From Blastocatellia bacterium UBA7656 (GTDB lineage: Bacteria > Acidobacteriota > Blastocatellia > UBA7656), in assembly GCA_002483445.1 (NCBI GenBank), contig DLHY01000026.1:1-38859 (forward strand): DNA of 38,859 nucleotides, in the 5' to 3' direction. Below the pieces are notes generated by a model. It worked only from the letters and a program-made list of their open reading frames with translations. It ran no database searches and was not told the DNA's origin. A program made the position numbers and the translations under genes. Shown here piece after piece: positions 24,433-31,914 of this stretch. The stretch's first letter is position 1. The number at the start of each line of letters is the position of its first letter.

Positions 24433-25272
24433 CTAATCAGGCTTGACCGCATAAACCCGCACGCTCGCCGCATAGTCATTGACATTGTAGCGGCTCAAAA
24501 GATCGCTGAGGCGCGTGTCTTTAGACGAACTGCAGCAACTCGATTCAGCAACCGGCAGCGAAGATACGGATTCCGCTTTCGAGTAGACATTCAGATCAGA
24601 GCCGGTGTCGATTATCTCCACATGCTCGAATCCCGCTTCTGCGAGTCCCTGTCGATAATCTTCTATCTCAATCGCTCCGGCTATGCAGCCGACATAAGCT
24701 ATCACATCCGCGCCGACTTCAGCAGGGAGCTTTTGCTTGAGCGCGATATCGCTGACAGCCATGCGGCCACCGGGTTTGAGAACACGGGCGATTTCGCGAA
24801 AGACCGCGCGCTTGTCCGGCGCAAGGTTGATGACGCAATTGCTTATGACGCAATCGACCGACGCGTCCTCAAGAGGAAGTTTGTCGATAGTCGCCAGATG
24901 AAATTCGACGTTCGCGTAAGGCTTGCCGTCTATCCCGCGCTCGGCGTTGTGACGCGCCCGCTCGATCATCTCCGGCGTCATATCGATCCCGATAGCGCGC
25001 CCCGTCTGACCTACTTTCGCAGAAGCGAGAAACACATCCAACCCTCCCCCGCAGCCGAGGTCGACGACCGTTTCGCCTTCGTGCAGATTCGCATAAGCCG
25101 TAGGGTTGCCGCACGAAAGCCCGAGATTGGCTTCCGACGGAATGGCCGCCAGTTCTTCCGCCGTGTACCCGAATGCCTGAGCCACCCGGTTGATGCCGCG
25201 GTTTTCATTCGACAGACCGCTTTCGGCAATGGCTCCGTATCTCGATTTCACCGCCCTTTCGATTTCTTTCAT
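24433..25272 (-). CDS. arsM: Arsenite S-adenosylmethionine methyltransferase
   Basis: A 279-residue protein with the Rossmann methyltransferase motif VDLGCGGGLDV (about 70-80) and GIDMTPEMIERAR. The three Cys that bind arsenite in the family are present: C54 in LSCGNPTA, C146 in ISNCVINL and C196 in YVGCIAGA. A CC pair at 246-247 (AESSCCSSS) is another typical As(III)-binding feature near the end. It converts arsenite to methylated, partly volatile forms. It lies between arsI and arsC on the same strand; the gaps carry palindromic repeats, but a shared promoter ahead of arsI remains likely. Confidence 0.93.
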   Translation of the reverse strand: MKEIERAVKSRYGAIAESGLSNENRGINRVAQAFGYTAEELAAIPSEANLGLSCGNPTAYANLHEGETVVDLGCGGGLDVFLASAKVGQTGRAIGIDMTPEMIERARHNAERGIDGKPYANVEFHLATIDKLPLEDASVDCVISNCVINLAPDKRAVFREIARVLKPGGRMAVSDIALKQKLPAEVGADVIAYVGCIAGAIEIEDYRQGLAEAGFEHVEIIDTGSDLNVYSKAESVSSLPVAESSCCSSSKDTRLSDLLSRYNVNDYAASVRVYAVKPD

Positions 25273-25290
25273 GATTTGACTCCTCGAAAA

Positions 25291-25371
25291 AGGTAGAGCA
25301 GGCTGCCAGCCTGCGGGTTTTCAACTTTTCATGCTTTCAGGCTTAGAACAGGCTGGCAGCTTGCTCTACCT
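25291..25371. repeat. Palindromic repeat, copy 1 (arsI-arsM gap)
   Basis: A 23-base arm at 25291-25313 (AGGTAGAGCAGGCTGCCAGC...) matches the complement of 25349-25371 at 22 positions. The loop contains TTTTCATGCTTTCAG, found identically in the loop of the element at 30421-30499. The flanks TCCTCG and GCGACTCC are also shared, so these are copies of one dispersed element. Confidence 0.8.
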
Positions 25372-25380
25372 GGCGACTCC

Positions 25381-25821
25381 CTATGAAAGTTTGACTGTCG
25401 CGCAGCACCCCGATTTGGCTTCGACCTTTTCAGGAAGATTGTCCTTTAGCACGACGAAGACTTCCCACTCGTTGCCGTCCGGGTCCTTGACCCACGCTTT
25501 GTCCTGAATGGCATAACAACAATCGGTCTGCATCTCGTCGCGCGGAATCAGTCCAGCCGCAATCCAACGCTCGCGCATAGCCATCACGTCTTCGGTCGTC
25601 GCCACCTGAATCCCCAGATGCGACAGCGCACCCCGCTCGTTGAACGCCGTTTCGTTGAGCGTGAAATTGAGCGGCGGTGTAGCTACATCGAATTTCGCAT
25701 ACCCGCTTCTCACCTTGCTCGGCTCTATCCCAAGCATGCGACGATAAAAATCTATGCTCTTTTCAACATCGCGCACGTTTATCGCCAGATGCGCCTTCAA
25801 TACGTTTATCGAATCCGCCAT
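25381..25821 (-). CDS. arsI: ArsI/CadI-like dioxygenase (C-As lyase family)
   Basis: A 146-residue vicinal-oxygen-chelate protein: KAHLAINVRDVEKSIDFYRR (H11 first metal ligand), LSHLGIQV (H68) and EWEVF (E120), the 2-His-1-Glu iron site of extradiol-type enzymes. The vicinal Cys pair C101-C102 in QTDCCYA is the arsenic-binding feature of ArsI, which cleaves the carbon-arsenic bond of trivalent methylarsenicals. The related CadI family shares these. A second CC pair lies at 139-140. It is the first gene after the divergent ars promoter, so it should be the most strongly controlled by ArsR. Confidence 0.88.
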   Translation of the reverse strand: MADSINVLKAHLAINVRDVEKSIDFYRRMLGIEPSKVRSGYAKFDVATPPLNFTLNETAFNERGALSHLGIQVATTEDVMAMRERWIAAGLIPRDEMQTDCCYAIQDKAWVKDPDGNEWEVFVVLKDNLPEKVEAKSGCCATVKLS

Positions 25822-25845
25822 TTCCTTTCTCCTTCCCTCTATTTT

Positions 25846-25902
25846 TCATATTCGCCGAAACGAATATGACCAGATGATACATCCGACGAACATATACGTC
25901 AA
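25846..25902 (-). promoter_or_regulatory. ars promoter and ArsR operator
   Basis: On the minus strand TTGACG (25897-25902), a 17-base spacer and TATCAT (25874-25879) form a good sigma-70 promoter for arsI. At the expected transcription start lies a perfect 9-bp inverted repeat, TCATATTCG, six bases, CGAATATGA (25846-25869), suited to a dimeric ArsR repressor. For arsR on the other strand, TAGAAT at 25924-25929 is a possible -10 only 9 bases before the ATG, suggesting a very short leader. Confidence 0.65.
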
Positions 25903-25938
25903 GACTTATGTGTTCTGATGTGTTAGAATTTCGTCGTT

Positions 25939-26331
25939 ATGAGAGACGGACTTCAGGAGATGGAGCTTTTATTCCGCGCGCTTGCCGACCGCACGCGGCT
26001 GAGACTGATCAATCTGATGGGCGAAGGCGAGATATGCGTATGTTTTCTGGTCGAGGCGCTAAGGACGAGTCAGCCCAAGATATCGCGGCACCTTGCGTTT
26101 TTGAAGCGGGCCGGGATAGTCGAAGCGCGGCGCGATGGCAAGTGGATGCATTATCGACTGATCGATCCGGCGGATGAACGAGCCGTCGAGGTGATGAAAG
26201 AGGTGCGCCGCTGGCTCAAAGAAGATTCTGAAATGCAGCGCGACAGCGCGCGTTTGATGAAAGTCTGCTGCGCTCCTCAGCTTCCCGTAAGATTGAGGCA
26301 CGCGCCGCGCCCCGTGATGCCGAATGCGTGA
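25939..26331 (+). CDS. arsR: ArsR-family arsenic-sensing repressor
   Basis: A 130-residue winged-helix protein. The metal-site motif C33-V-C35 (EICVCFL) lies at the start of the helix-turn-helix, as in classical ArsR. The recognition helix follows (SQPKISRHLAFLKRAGIVEARR, about 44-65) and the wing is DGKWMHYRL. An extra vicinal pair C110-C111 (KVCCAPQ) near the end is typical of one ArsR subgroup that completes the As(III) site with C-terminal Cys. It is divergent from arsI with the operator between. It should bind there and let go on arsenite. Confidence 0.93.
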   Translation: MRDGLQEMELLFRALADRTRLRLINLMGEGEICVCFLVEALRTSQPKISRHLAFLKRAGIVEARRDGKWMHYRLIDPADERAVEVMKEVRRWLKEDSEMQRDSARLMKVCCAPQLPVRLRHAPRPVMPNA

Positions 26332-26332
26332 G

Positions 26333-26593
26333 CTAGAACCAGTAATCGCTCATCTTTTTCAAAAACTCTTCCGTTATGGGAAAGCCTGAGTCAGAACCTA
26401 TCACGGAATCTATCCCGCACTTAGGGCATAAAGCTGTCTGCTCTCTGCCGGTTCCCTCTTCGATCCACTGAGTTATTTTTTCAGGCTTGAAGATCGCCAG
26501 ACAATAAAAACATCCGCACAGATCGCTTTTCAAAATGGCCTTCCGGTGCCTGATGGAAAACTCGTGGGCGCGAATGTAGTCCGGTTCCATCAT
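26333..26593 (-). CDS. Small zinc-ribbon cytoplasmic protein
   Basis: An 86-residue protein with two Cys pairs: CGCFYC (26-31) and CPKCGID (56-62), a zinc ribbon. I recall the conserved frame HEFSIRHRKAIL ... KPEKITQWIEEG ... TALCPKCGIDSVIGS ... FLKKMxxYWF from many bacteria as a family without known function. Its start ATG shares one base with the stop of the D-aminoacylase gene, so the two are translationally coupled. It converges with arsR, the stops almost touching. A longer open frame upstream overlaps the aminoacylase and is not real. Confidence 0.85.
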   Translation of the reverse strand: MMEPDYIRAHEFSIRHRKAILKSDLCGCFYCLAIFKPEKITQWIEEGTGREQTALCPKCGIDSVIGSDSGFPITEEFLKKMSDYWF

Positions 26594-28290
26594 CACCTTC
26601 CCGGCGGAGAAAGCACCCGACCCGGCAGCCGTCCCGTTATCTTTCCCCCGTCGACGACCAGTTCGCCACTGACGAAAACGAAAGGCACTCCGTCTGCGTA
26701 CTGATGCGGATTGGTGAAGGTGGCGCGGTCGGCGATTTTTTCGGGATCGAACAGGGTGATATCCGCCCGGTAACCTTCTTTTATCAAGCCGCGATCCTTC
26801 AAGCCGATTATCTGAGCCGGAAGCGATGTCATCGAACGCACGGCGAAGGGAAGCGAAATTATCCCGCGCTCGAAAACATAGCGGCGAATCTTGCGCGGGA
26901 ACGTCCCGTAAAATCTCGCGTGCGGAATCCCCGCGCCCAGAGCTACGGTTCCGCCGTCGCTGCACGTGGCGGTGAACTCCTGCTTCATTATATGTTCGAT
27001 ATCGATCTCCGACAGAGAAAACCCGCGCATCCTCGCCCCGCCCGGTCGCGCCAATCCGTTTAGTTGAATCCATATCGCCGCATCGATGGGGTCTTCACTG
27101 CGAAGGGCTGCGATCTCGCCGAGAGATTTCTCCACGTAATTTTTATCCGTGAAGTCATAGACGATTATGTTCCGCGCCCCTCCGCGCCGGTCTATTTCGT
27201 GCGCGATATCGAGTCTGATTTTGTCTCTCGTTTCGGGCGATTGGAGCCTTCGAGTGAAATTCTCTTTCATCCTCGCGAAGCTCAAACGGCCCGCGGGCAA
27301 TTCGCCGAGTTGATCTCCCGATTCCGCTCCTTCGTCCGCAAGCGACCACATAGGAATCAGCACAGTGTTGCCGTCCGACCCGGAAGTTGTGTACGGATAC
27401 TGATCGGCGTATATCTGAACCCCGCGCTCTCGCGCTTCGGCTATGAGCCGAGTAGCCGCGTGGCTGCTGCCCCAAAACATTGCGCCTTTGGCTTTGAGGT
27501 GAGATGCGACTACTCTCGCGCCGCTCTTTTCGCCTATCTCGATGGTCTCTTTCACGGCCTCAAGCAGATCGACCGAAGGCGTAGGGTCGGAAGCGGTCTT
27601 CCACATAGGGTCGCGCCCTTCGCTTCTTTCGTGAGAAATATAAAACCCGCCGTAAGGCGCAATCACTCGCGCAAGCTCGACCACCTCATCCGTCGCGCTC
27701 CATCTTCCCGGCACGTATTCAAGCCCTGCGCTCAGACCCCACGCGCCTTCTTCCATTCCCTGCCGAACCAGTCGCTTCATCTCTTCGATCTCGGACGAAG
27801 TAGCGCGGCGTTTGAAATCATTCTTCATCGCCATGCGCCGGACTGTTCCGTGTCCGACCATCAGGATGGCGTTCGTGCCTATGCCCTGTTGTTCGTATTT
27901 CTTTTTCTGTTCGGAGAGCGGCCACGGCGAGCGACCGTCCTGATTGATGACGACAGTAGTGACGCCCTGAGTGATGAAGTTCGGATTGGTCTTCGTCGCC
28001 GACATTCCGAGACCCTCGTCAGCGTGCGAGTGAATATCGATAAATCCCGGCGTGACATAAAGTCCGCGAGCATCGATAGTGCGCGCGGCTGTGGCAGCAG
28101 CGAGATTGCCTATCGCGGCTATCTTTCCATCTTTGATCGCGATGTCGGCTGCGAACCACGGGTTTCCTGTGCCATCAAGAATGCGCCCGCCTTTGATCAC
28201 AACATCGTAAGACGGCTGTTGAGTCAATCCCTCCATCGGCAGCGACAAAAACAACGCGCTGACGAGACAGGCCGCGATCATTCTTTTCAT
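26593..28290 (-). CDS. D-aminoacylase / N-acyl-D-amino-acid amidohydrolase
   Basis: A 565-residue exported amidohydrolase. A signal peptide (about 1-24, ending LTQ) precedes SYDVVIKGGRILDGTGNPWF, the opening of the family. The metal site starts with DIHSHAD (H87, H89). Further motifs include GHGTVR, GLSAGLEYVPG, ISHERSEG, VASHLKAKG, TCSDGGTVALG and the C-terminal GYRADITLFDPEKIADRATF. The length fits D-aminoacylases (about 480-570). It releases D-amino acids from N-acyl forms, perhaps in cell-wall or peptide scavenging. GGAGGGG precedes the start. The exact substrate is uncertain; dihydroorotase-like relatives are the alternative. Confidence 0.9.
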   Translation of the reverse strand: MKRMIAACLVSALFLSLPMEGLTQQPSYDVVIKGGRILDGTGNPWFAADIAIKDGKIAAIGNLAAATAARTIDARGLYVTPGFIDIHSHADEGLGMSATKTNPNFITQGVTTVVINQDGRSPWPLSEQKKKYEQQGIGTNAILMVGHGTVRRMAMKNDFKRRATSSEIEEMKRLVRQGMEEGAWGLSAGLEYVPGRWSATDEVVELARVIAPYGGFYISHERSEGRDPMWKTASDPTPSVDLLEAVKETIEIGEKSGARVVASHLKAKGAMFWGSSHAATRLIAEARERGVQIYADQYPYTTSGSDGNTVLIPMWSLADEGAESGDQLGELPAGRLSFARMKENFTRRLQSPETRDKIRLDIAHEIDRRGGARNIIVYDFTDKNYVEKSLGEIAALRSEDPIDAAIWIQLNGLARPGGARMRGFSLSEIDIEHIMKQEFTATCSDGGTVALGAGIPHARFYGTFPRKIRRYVFERGIISLPFAVRSMTSLPAQIIGLKDRGLIKEGYRADITLFDPEKIADRATFTNPHQYADGVPFVFVSGELVVDGGKITGRLPGRVLSPPGR

Positions 28291-28348
28291 AATCCCCTCC
28301 AGGATGAGTGATGAGTGAGACGGTTTTATCGCCTCATCACCTCTTCAA

Positions 28349-29455
28349 TCAATAAGGCTCGTCCCACCTGCCCGCGAATGCGATCTCGGCGGCGGGCTTG
28401 CGCGAGCGCGGAGCCAGTTCCTTCTTTCGCTCATCTTCAGGCAAATCATCCGTGCTGCCCCGATAAGGATAGCCGATGGCTATCATCGCAACGGGCGTGT
28501 GGTCTTCCGGAATTGAAAACTCGTGACGCGCTTTTTCCAGGTCGAACCCGGCCATCTGATGCACGACCATTCCATACTCTACAGCCTCAAGCACGAGGTT
28601 TTCGCTCGCAAGCCCGACATCGTGTTGAGCCGTTCGATTCGGCTTGCCGTTGTGAGTGAACATTTCTTTGGCGACTGAAAGCATCAGCACCGGAGCCTTG
28701 CGCGCCCACGCATTACCCTCGACCAGACACGCTCGCGCCCGTTCCCTCGCTTCAGGGTCCGAGCCGTCGAAAATCAGATAACGCCACGGCTGCTCGTTGA
28801 AACACGAAGGCGCCCACCGCGCGGCTTCAAGCAGCGTGCGCACGAGATGCGGAGAGACGCTTCTCTCCTCGAATACCCGCGGGCTCCATCGGCGATAGAT
28901 CAGATCGTTGATCAGATAATCCGTGTCAGCGGGCTTGTCGGGATAAATCCACTCGCGCTTCTCGAAATCACCCTTGCCGAGATCGCTGGTCTCGATTCCG
29001 ATATGGCCGAGATGATCGAGCATGTGATCGATATAGCTGCCGACAAGCGCGCTCAGTGTCATGGGCGCGGAATCGCCCACCGTGCAGGTGCGCTCCCAAA
29101 GATCGGTGGTTATGGTGTCGACCACGCAGAGAATATGCTCGTTGATCGCAAGCCATAGCTTTATCAATTCCGTCCATTGACTGCTCTGATACTCGTGAAG
29201 CGCAACCCATCGGTCTCCGTCATAAGACGTGAGCGCGGGCTGGTCTTCGAGTATAGTCCTCACGATTCGCTGATGATTGACCGTGGCGGAATCGATGAGG
29301 TGGCCGAGTTCTTCTTTCCGCGACCAGCGATCAGGCGCGCTTTTTTCGGCGGCCCGCTCAGGCGCAATCGCGCCCAGACGAATGCTTGCTTCGTAAACTA
29401 TCGAGGCAAGTCTCATATGTGTATCCGAATCTGCGAATTTCCGAGCTTCACTCAT
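28349..29455 (-). CDS. DinB-nitroreductase fusion protein
   Basis: A 368-residue two-domain protein. Residues of about 1-160 form a DinB-type four-helix bundle with its metal-binding His (H52 in ELGHLID, H144 and H148 in YIDHMLDHLGH). Residues of about 178-368 form an FMN nitroreductase: LIYRRWSPRVFEERSVS, AARWAPSCFNEQPWRY, and EAVEYGMVVHQMAGFD near the end. DinB proteins are bacillithiol- or glutathione-type S-transferases or unassigned metal proteins, while nitroreductases reduce nitro or quinone groups. The fusion suggests thiol conjugation coupled to reduction. It lies 18 bases after the LysR gene on the same strand; two free-standing DinB genes are nearby. Confidence 0.88.
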   Translation of the reverse strand: MSEARKFADSDTHMRLASIVYEASIRLGAIAPERAAEKSAPDRWSRKEELGHLIDSATVNHQRIVRTILEDQPALTSYDGDRWVALHEYQSSQWTELIKLWLAINEHILCVVDTITTDLWERTCTVGDSAPMTLSALVGSYIDHMLDHLGHIGIETSDLGKGDFEKREWIYPDKPADTDYLINDLIYRRWSPRVFEERSVSPHLVRTLLEAARWAPSCFNEQPWRYLIFDGSDPEARERARACLVEGNAWARKAPVLMLSVAKEMFTHNGKPNRTAQHDVGLASENLVLEAVEYGMVVHQMAGFDLEKARHEFSIPEDHTPVAMIAIGYPYRGSTDDLPEDERKKELAPRSRKPAAEIAFAGRWDEPY

Positions 29456-29473
29456 ATTACCTCCTCCGGGCTG

Positions 29474-30403
29474 TCATCTGGCAGCCGTTTTTCTTTTGAT
29501 ATTCATCGACGGAATCGAAAAGCCTGTCAGCAGTTCGACGAATTTGTGCAGGTATGGCGGGATGGTTTTATTTTTTATCATCGCCGCGCTCCAATGGCGA
29601 TGAAGTCCCTTCTTCGTCAGAGGCACGGCCCGCAGCGTTTTTGCTTCTATCTTCGGCGCAACCGCCCACTGAGACATCACGCTTATGCCAAGCCCTGCCT
29701 TGACCATCTCGATTATCGCTTCCGTCAGTTCTATGTGAGAGACCTGTCGCGGAAGGACGCCGGCAGGAAGCAGGACTTTTTGAAAAACAGTCAGTTCTTC
29801 TTTGGGCGCAGAATAAACGATCAGATGCTCGTCGGCGAAATCCTTTGCCGTGAGATAAGGCCGACTGGCGAGCGGATGATCCGCGTTGAGTATGACGACC
29901 ATTTCATCGCGAAAGAGCGGCTTGAACATAAGCTTTCGATTGCGGACGACGGTGCTGGTGATGGCCAGATCGAGCCTCCCGTCGAGCAATGCCTGAATGG
30001 GGCGGCGCGTGGCTTCGGCCACTATGCGAACCTCCACGCGAGGAAAAGCCTGATGAAAACTTTTAAGCGCCGTCGGCAACCAGTGATAGCAGGTATAGCA
30101 TTCGGTGCTGATGCGAAGCACCCCCTCGCGGTTGAGGGCTATCTGACGTATGTCTTCCTCGACGCGCTGGAGTTCGCCCAGAACTCCGCGCGCCGAAACG
30201 AGCAGTCGCTCGCCCGCCTGGGTGAGGATCATCTTTTTGTTCATACGCAGGAAGAGCGAAGCTCCGAGCCTGCTTTCGATGTCGCGCAGTTGATGCGAGA
30301 GGGCGGATTGAGTCAGATGCAACCGATTGGCGGCGCGGGTCACTCCTCCTTCTTCAGCGACGGCGGTGATGAGTTTCAGATGGCGGACTTCGAGACTGAG
30401 CAT
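29474..30403 (-). CDS. LysR-type transcription regulator, MetR-like
   Basis: A 309-residue regulator. The N-terminal winged helix (LSLEVRHLKLITAVAEEGGV, AANRLHLTQSALSHQLRDIE) is followed by a linker helix and an effector-binding domain. Near residue 100 it has STECYTCYHWLPTALKSF, which closely parallels the MetR pattern in which the effector is homocysteine; the family assignment is by recall. It is the first gene ahead of the DinB-nitroreductase gene (18-base gap), which is unusual since LysR regulators are generally divergent from targets. The divergent DinB pair across the repeat-filled gap may be additional targets. Confidence 0.88.
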   Translation of the reverse strand: MLSLEVRHLKLITAVAEEGGVTRAANRLHLTQSALSHQLRDIESRLGASLFLRMNKKMILTQAGERLLVSARGVLGELQRVEEDIRQIALNREGVLRISTECYTCYHWLPTALKSFHQAFPRVEVRIVAEATRRPIQALLDGRLDLAITSTVVRNRKLMFKPLFRDEMVVILNADHPLASRPYLTAKDFADEHLIVYSAPKEELTVFQKVLLPAGVLPRQVSHIELTEAIIEMVKAGLGISVMSQWAVAPKIEAKTLRAVPLTKKGLHRHWSAAMIKNKTIPPYLHKFVELLTGFSIPSMNIKRKTAAR

Positions 30404-30420
30404 CTTTCCTCCTCGGAAAA

Positions 30421-30499
30421 GGTACAGCCGTCGGCCAGCCTGCTACTTCCCCGAATTTTCATGCTTTCAGAGTGTCAACAGGCTGGCCGACGGTTGTAC
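30421..30499. repeat. Palindromic repeat, copy 2
   Basis: GTACAGCCGTCGGCCAGCCTG-type arm at 30422-30442 matches the complement of 30479-30499 at 20 of 21 positions. The loop again holds TTTTCATGCTTTCAG. It sits in the gap between the LysR gene and the divergent DinB genes. Confidence 0.8.
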
Positions 30500-30525
30500 A
30501 TCCGCGACTCCTCGGGAAAAGTGGC

Positions 30526-30591
30526 GCAAGCTGTTAGCTTGCATAGCTTCAAACTTCGCTCTCTCAGGACGCGCAATCTGACAGATTGCGC
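30526..30591. repeat. Tandem short hairpins next to repeat copy 2
   Basis: GCAAGCT/AGCTTGC (30526-30532 and 30536-30542) and GCGCAATCTG/CAGATTGCGC (30571-30580 and 30582-30591). TCCTCGGGAAAAG before the first hairpin resembles the start of copies 1 and 2, so this may be a rearranged third copy. The two hairpins and copy 2 fill most of the 315-base gap; the remaining 30600-30718 has a ribosome site CAGGAG for the next gene. Confidence 0.65.
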
Positions 30592-30718
30592 TCCCTGGCT
30601 CCTCTTTCAACAGATGAGTATTATTCATCAAAACCGTGAGAAGAATCAATTTGCCTTGTCAAACTCAGTGACTATACCATAAGAGAGCAGCGATTTAACC
30701 AGTCAGGAGTTATGCATA

Positions 30719-31252
30719 ATGGAGTATAGAACGGACGCGGCGATTGAAATACTCAGCCGCACGCCCGCCACCCTCAACGCTATTTTGCGCGATGTCCCCG
30801 ACGAATGGCTGATGAGCGACGAAGGCGAAGGCACGTGGCGCGCTTATGACGTGATAGGGCATCTGATTCACGGAGAAGAAACCGACTGGATGGTGCGCGC
30901 GAAGATCATTCTCGATCATGGCACCGACAGGCCCTTCGACCCTTATGATCGCTTCGCGCAGTTCGAATTGTCGAAAGGCAAAACCGCAAACGAACTGCTC
31001 GACACCTTCGAAAGGCTGAGACGGAAAAACCTCGAAGAGCTTGCGCAAATAGCGACGCCCGACAAATTGCAGTTGCGAGGCGCTCATCCTGCGCTGGGCG
31101 AAGTGACCCTCGCAGAGTTGCTCGCAGCGTGGGTCGTTCACGACCTCGACCACATCGGCCAGATAGTCCGCGTGATGAGCAAACAGTACACCGAAGCGGT
31201 CGGCCCGTGGAAAGCTTATCTTTCGATACTGAACTTCAAAGGAATGACGTAA
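30719..31252 (+). CDS. DinB-family protein A
   Basis: A 177-residue DinB_2-type four-helix protein. Metal-binding His positions are visible: H49-type in GHLIHGEETDW and the HDLDHIGQI pair near 140-145. Members of this fold bind nickel, zinc or iron and some act as thiol S-transferases. It starts after CAGGAG; an ATG seven bases upstream is out of frame. Its TAA is followed at once by the ATG of a second DinB gene, so both are co-translated. Confidence 0.85.
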   Translation: MEYRTDAAIEILSRTPATLNAILRDVPDEWLMSDEGEGTWRAYDVIGHLIHGEETDWMVRAKIILDHGTDRPFDPYDRFAQFELSKGKTANELLDTFERLRRKNLEELAQIATPDKLQLRGAHPALGEVTLAELLAAWVVHDLDHIGQIVRVMSKQYTEAVGPWKAYLSILNFKGMT

Positions 31253-31774
31253 ATGAAAAAGAAGTCGTCTGCCGTCAATCCATATCAATCTCTCATCGAA
31301 GGCAAAGACCCGATGAAGATTCTCGCTTCCACGCACTCGCGCGTAGTCAGGCTCGCCGAAGGGCTGACGACGCGACAACTCGGCAAGCGCGTGTCAGAGG
31401 ACAAATGGTCGATTTATGAAATCGTCGGGCATCTGGCTGATGTTGAGACCGTTCACAGCGGGCGGTGTCGCTGGATTTTGTTCGAAGACAACCCCCCGCT
31501 TCCGGCGTTCGATGAGGCGGCGTGGACCGAAGGGTGGCTGCGCGAGAAGGAATCTTTCAAAGAGGCGCTCGAACGATTCCGCGCGCTGAGACAATCGCAG
31601 ATGAGATTGTTTCGCAATCTCAAACCTGATGATCTTCATCGCGCTGGCACGCACAGCGAGCGGGGAACGGAACAGCTTGAGCTTTACATCCTCAAATCGG
31701 CGGGCCACGATCTCAATCACCTCCGGCAGATCGCCGAGCGGCGCGAAATGCTTCTTTCAGAGAAACGGAAATGA
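31253..31774 (+). CDS. DinB-family protein B
   Basis: A 173-residue DinB-type protein with RLAEGLTTRQLGKRVSEDKW (the usual start of helix 2), EIVGHLADVETVH (first metal His) and SAGHDLNHLRQIAERR (last two His). It is clearly a paralog family member of the preceding gene, with which it is joined stop-to-start, but is not a recent duplicate. The function is probably linked to the DinB-nitroreductase fusion across the gap. Confidence 0.87.
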   Translation: MKKKSSAVNPYQSLIEGKDPMKILASTHSRVVRLAEGLTTRQLGKRVSEDKWSIYEIVGHLADVETVHSGRCRWILFEDNPPLPAFDEAAWTEGWLREKESFKEALERFRALRQSQMRLFRNLKPDDLHRAGTHSERGTEQLELYILKSAGHDLNHLRQIAERREMLLSEKRK

Positions 31775-31914
31775 CGATGGTTAATCGCTGTTGATTTTTT
31801 GAAAACTCGCGCGAGTAATATCGCGCCTGCGCCCTTCACAGAGACTTATTTCAGCCGATCTCAAGGCGGCAACCGTCGTCGAGGAGAGGCGTGTTTTCAA
31901 ACAGGGAGAAAAAC

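Noticed and set aside
26333..27073. 246-codon frame extending the Zn-ribbon gene
   Set aside because: The first 160 codons overlap the D-aminoacylase gene in another frame; only the part from 26593 is conserved.
27064..28311. 415-codon plus-strand frame opposite the D-aminoacylase
   Set aside because: It is an antisense shadow of a gene with clear amidohydrolase motifs.
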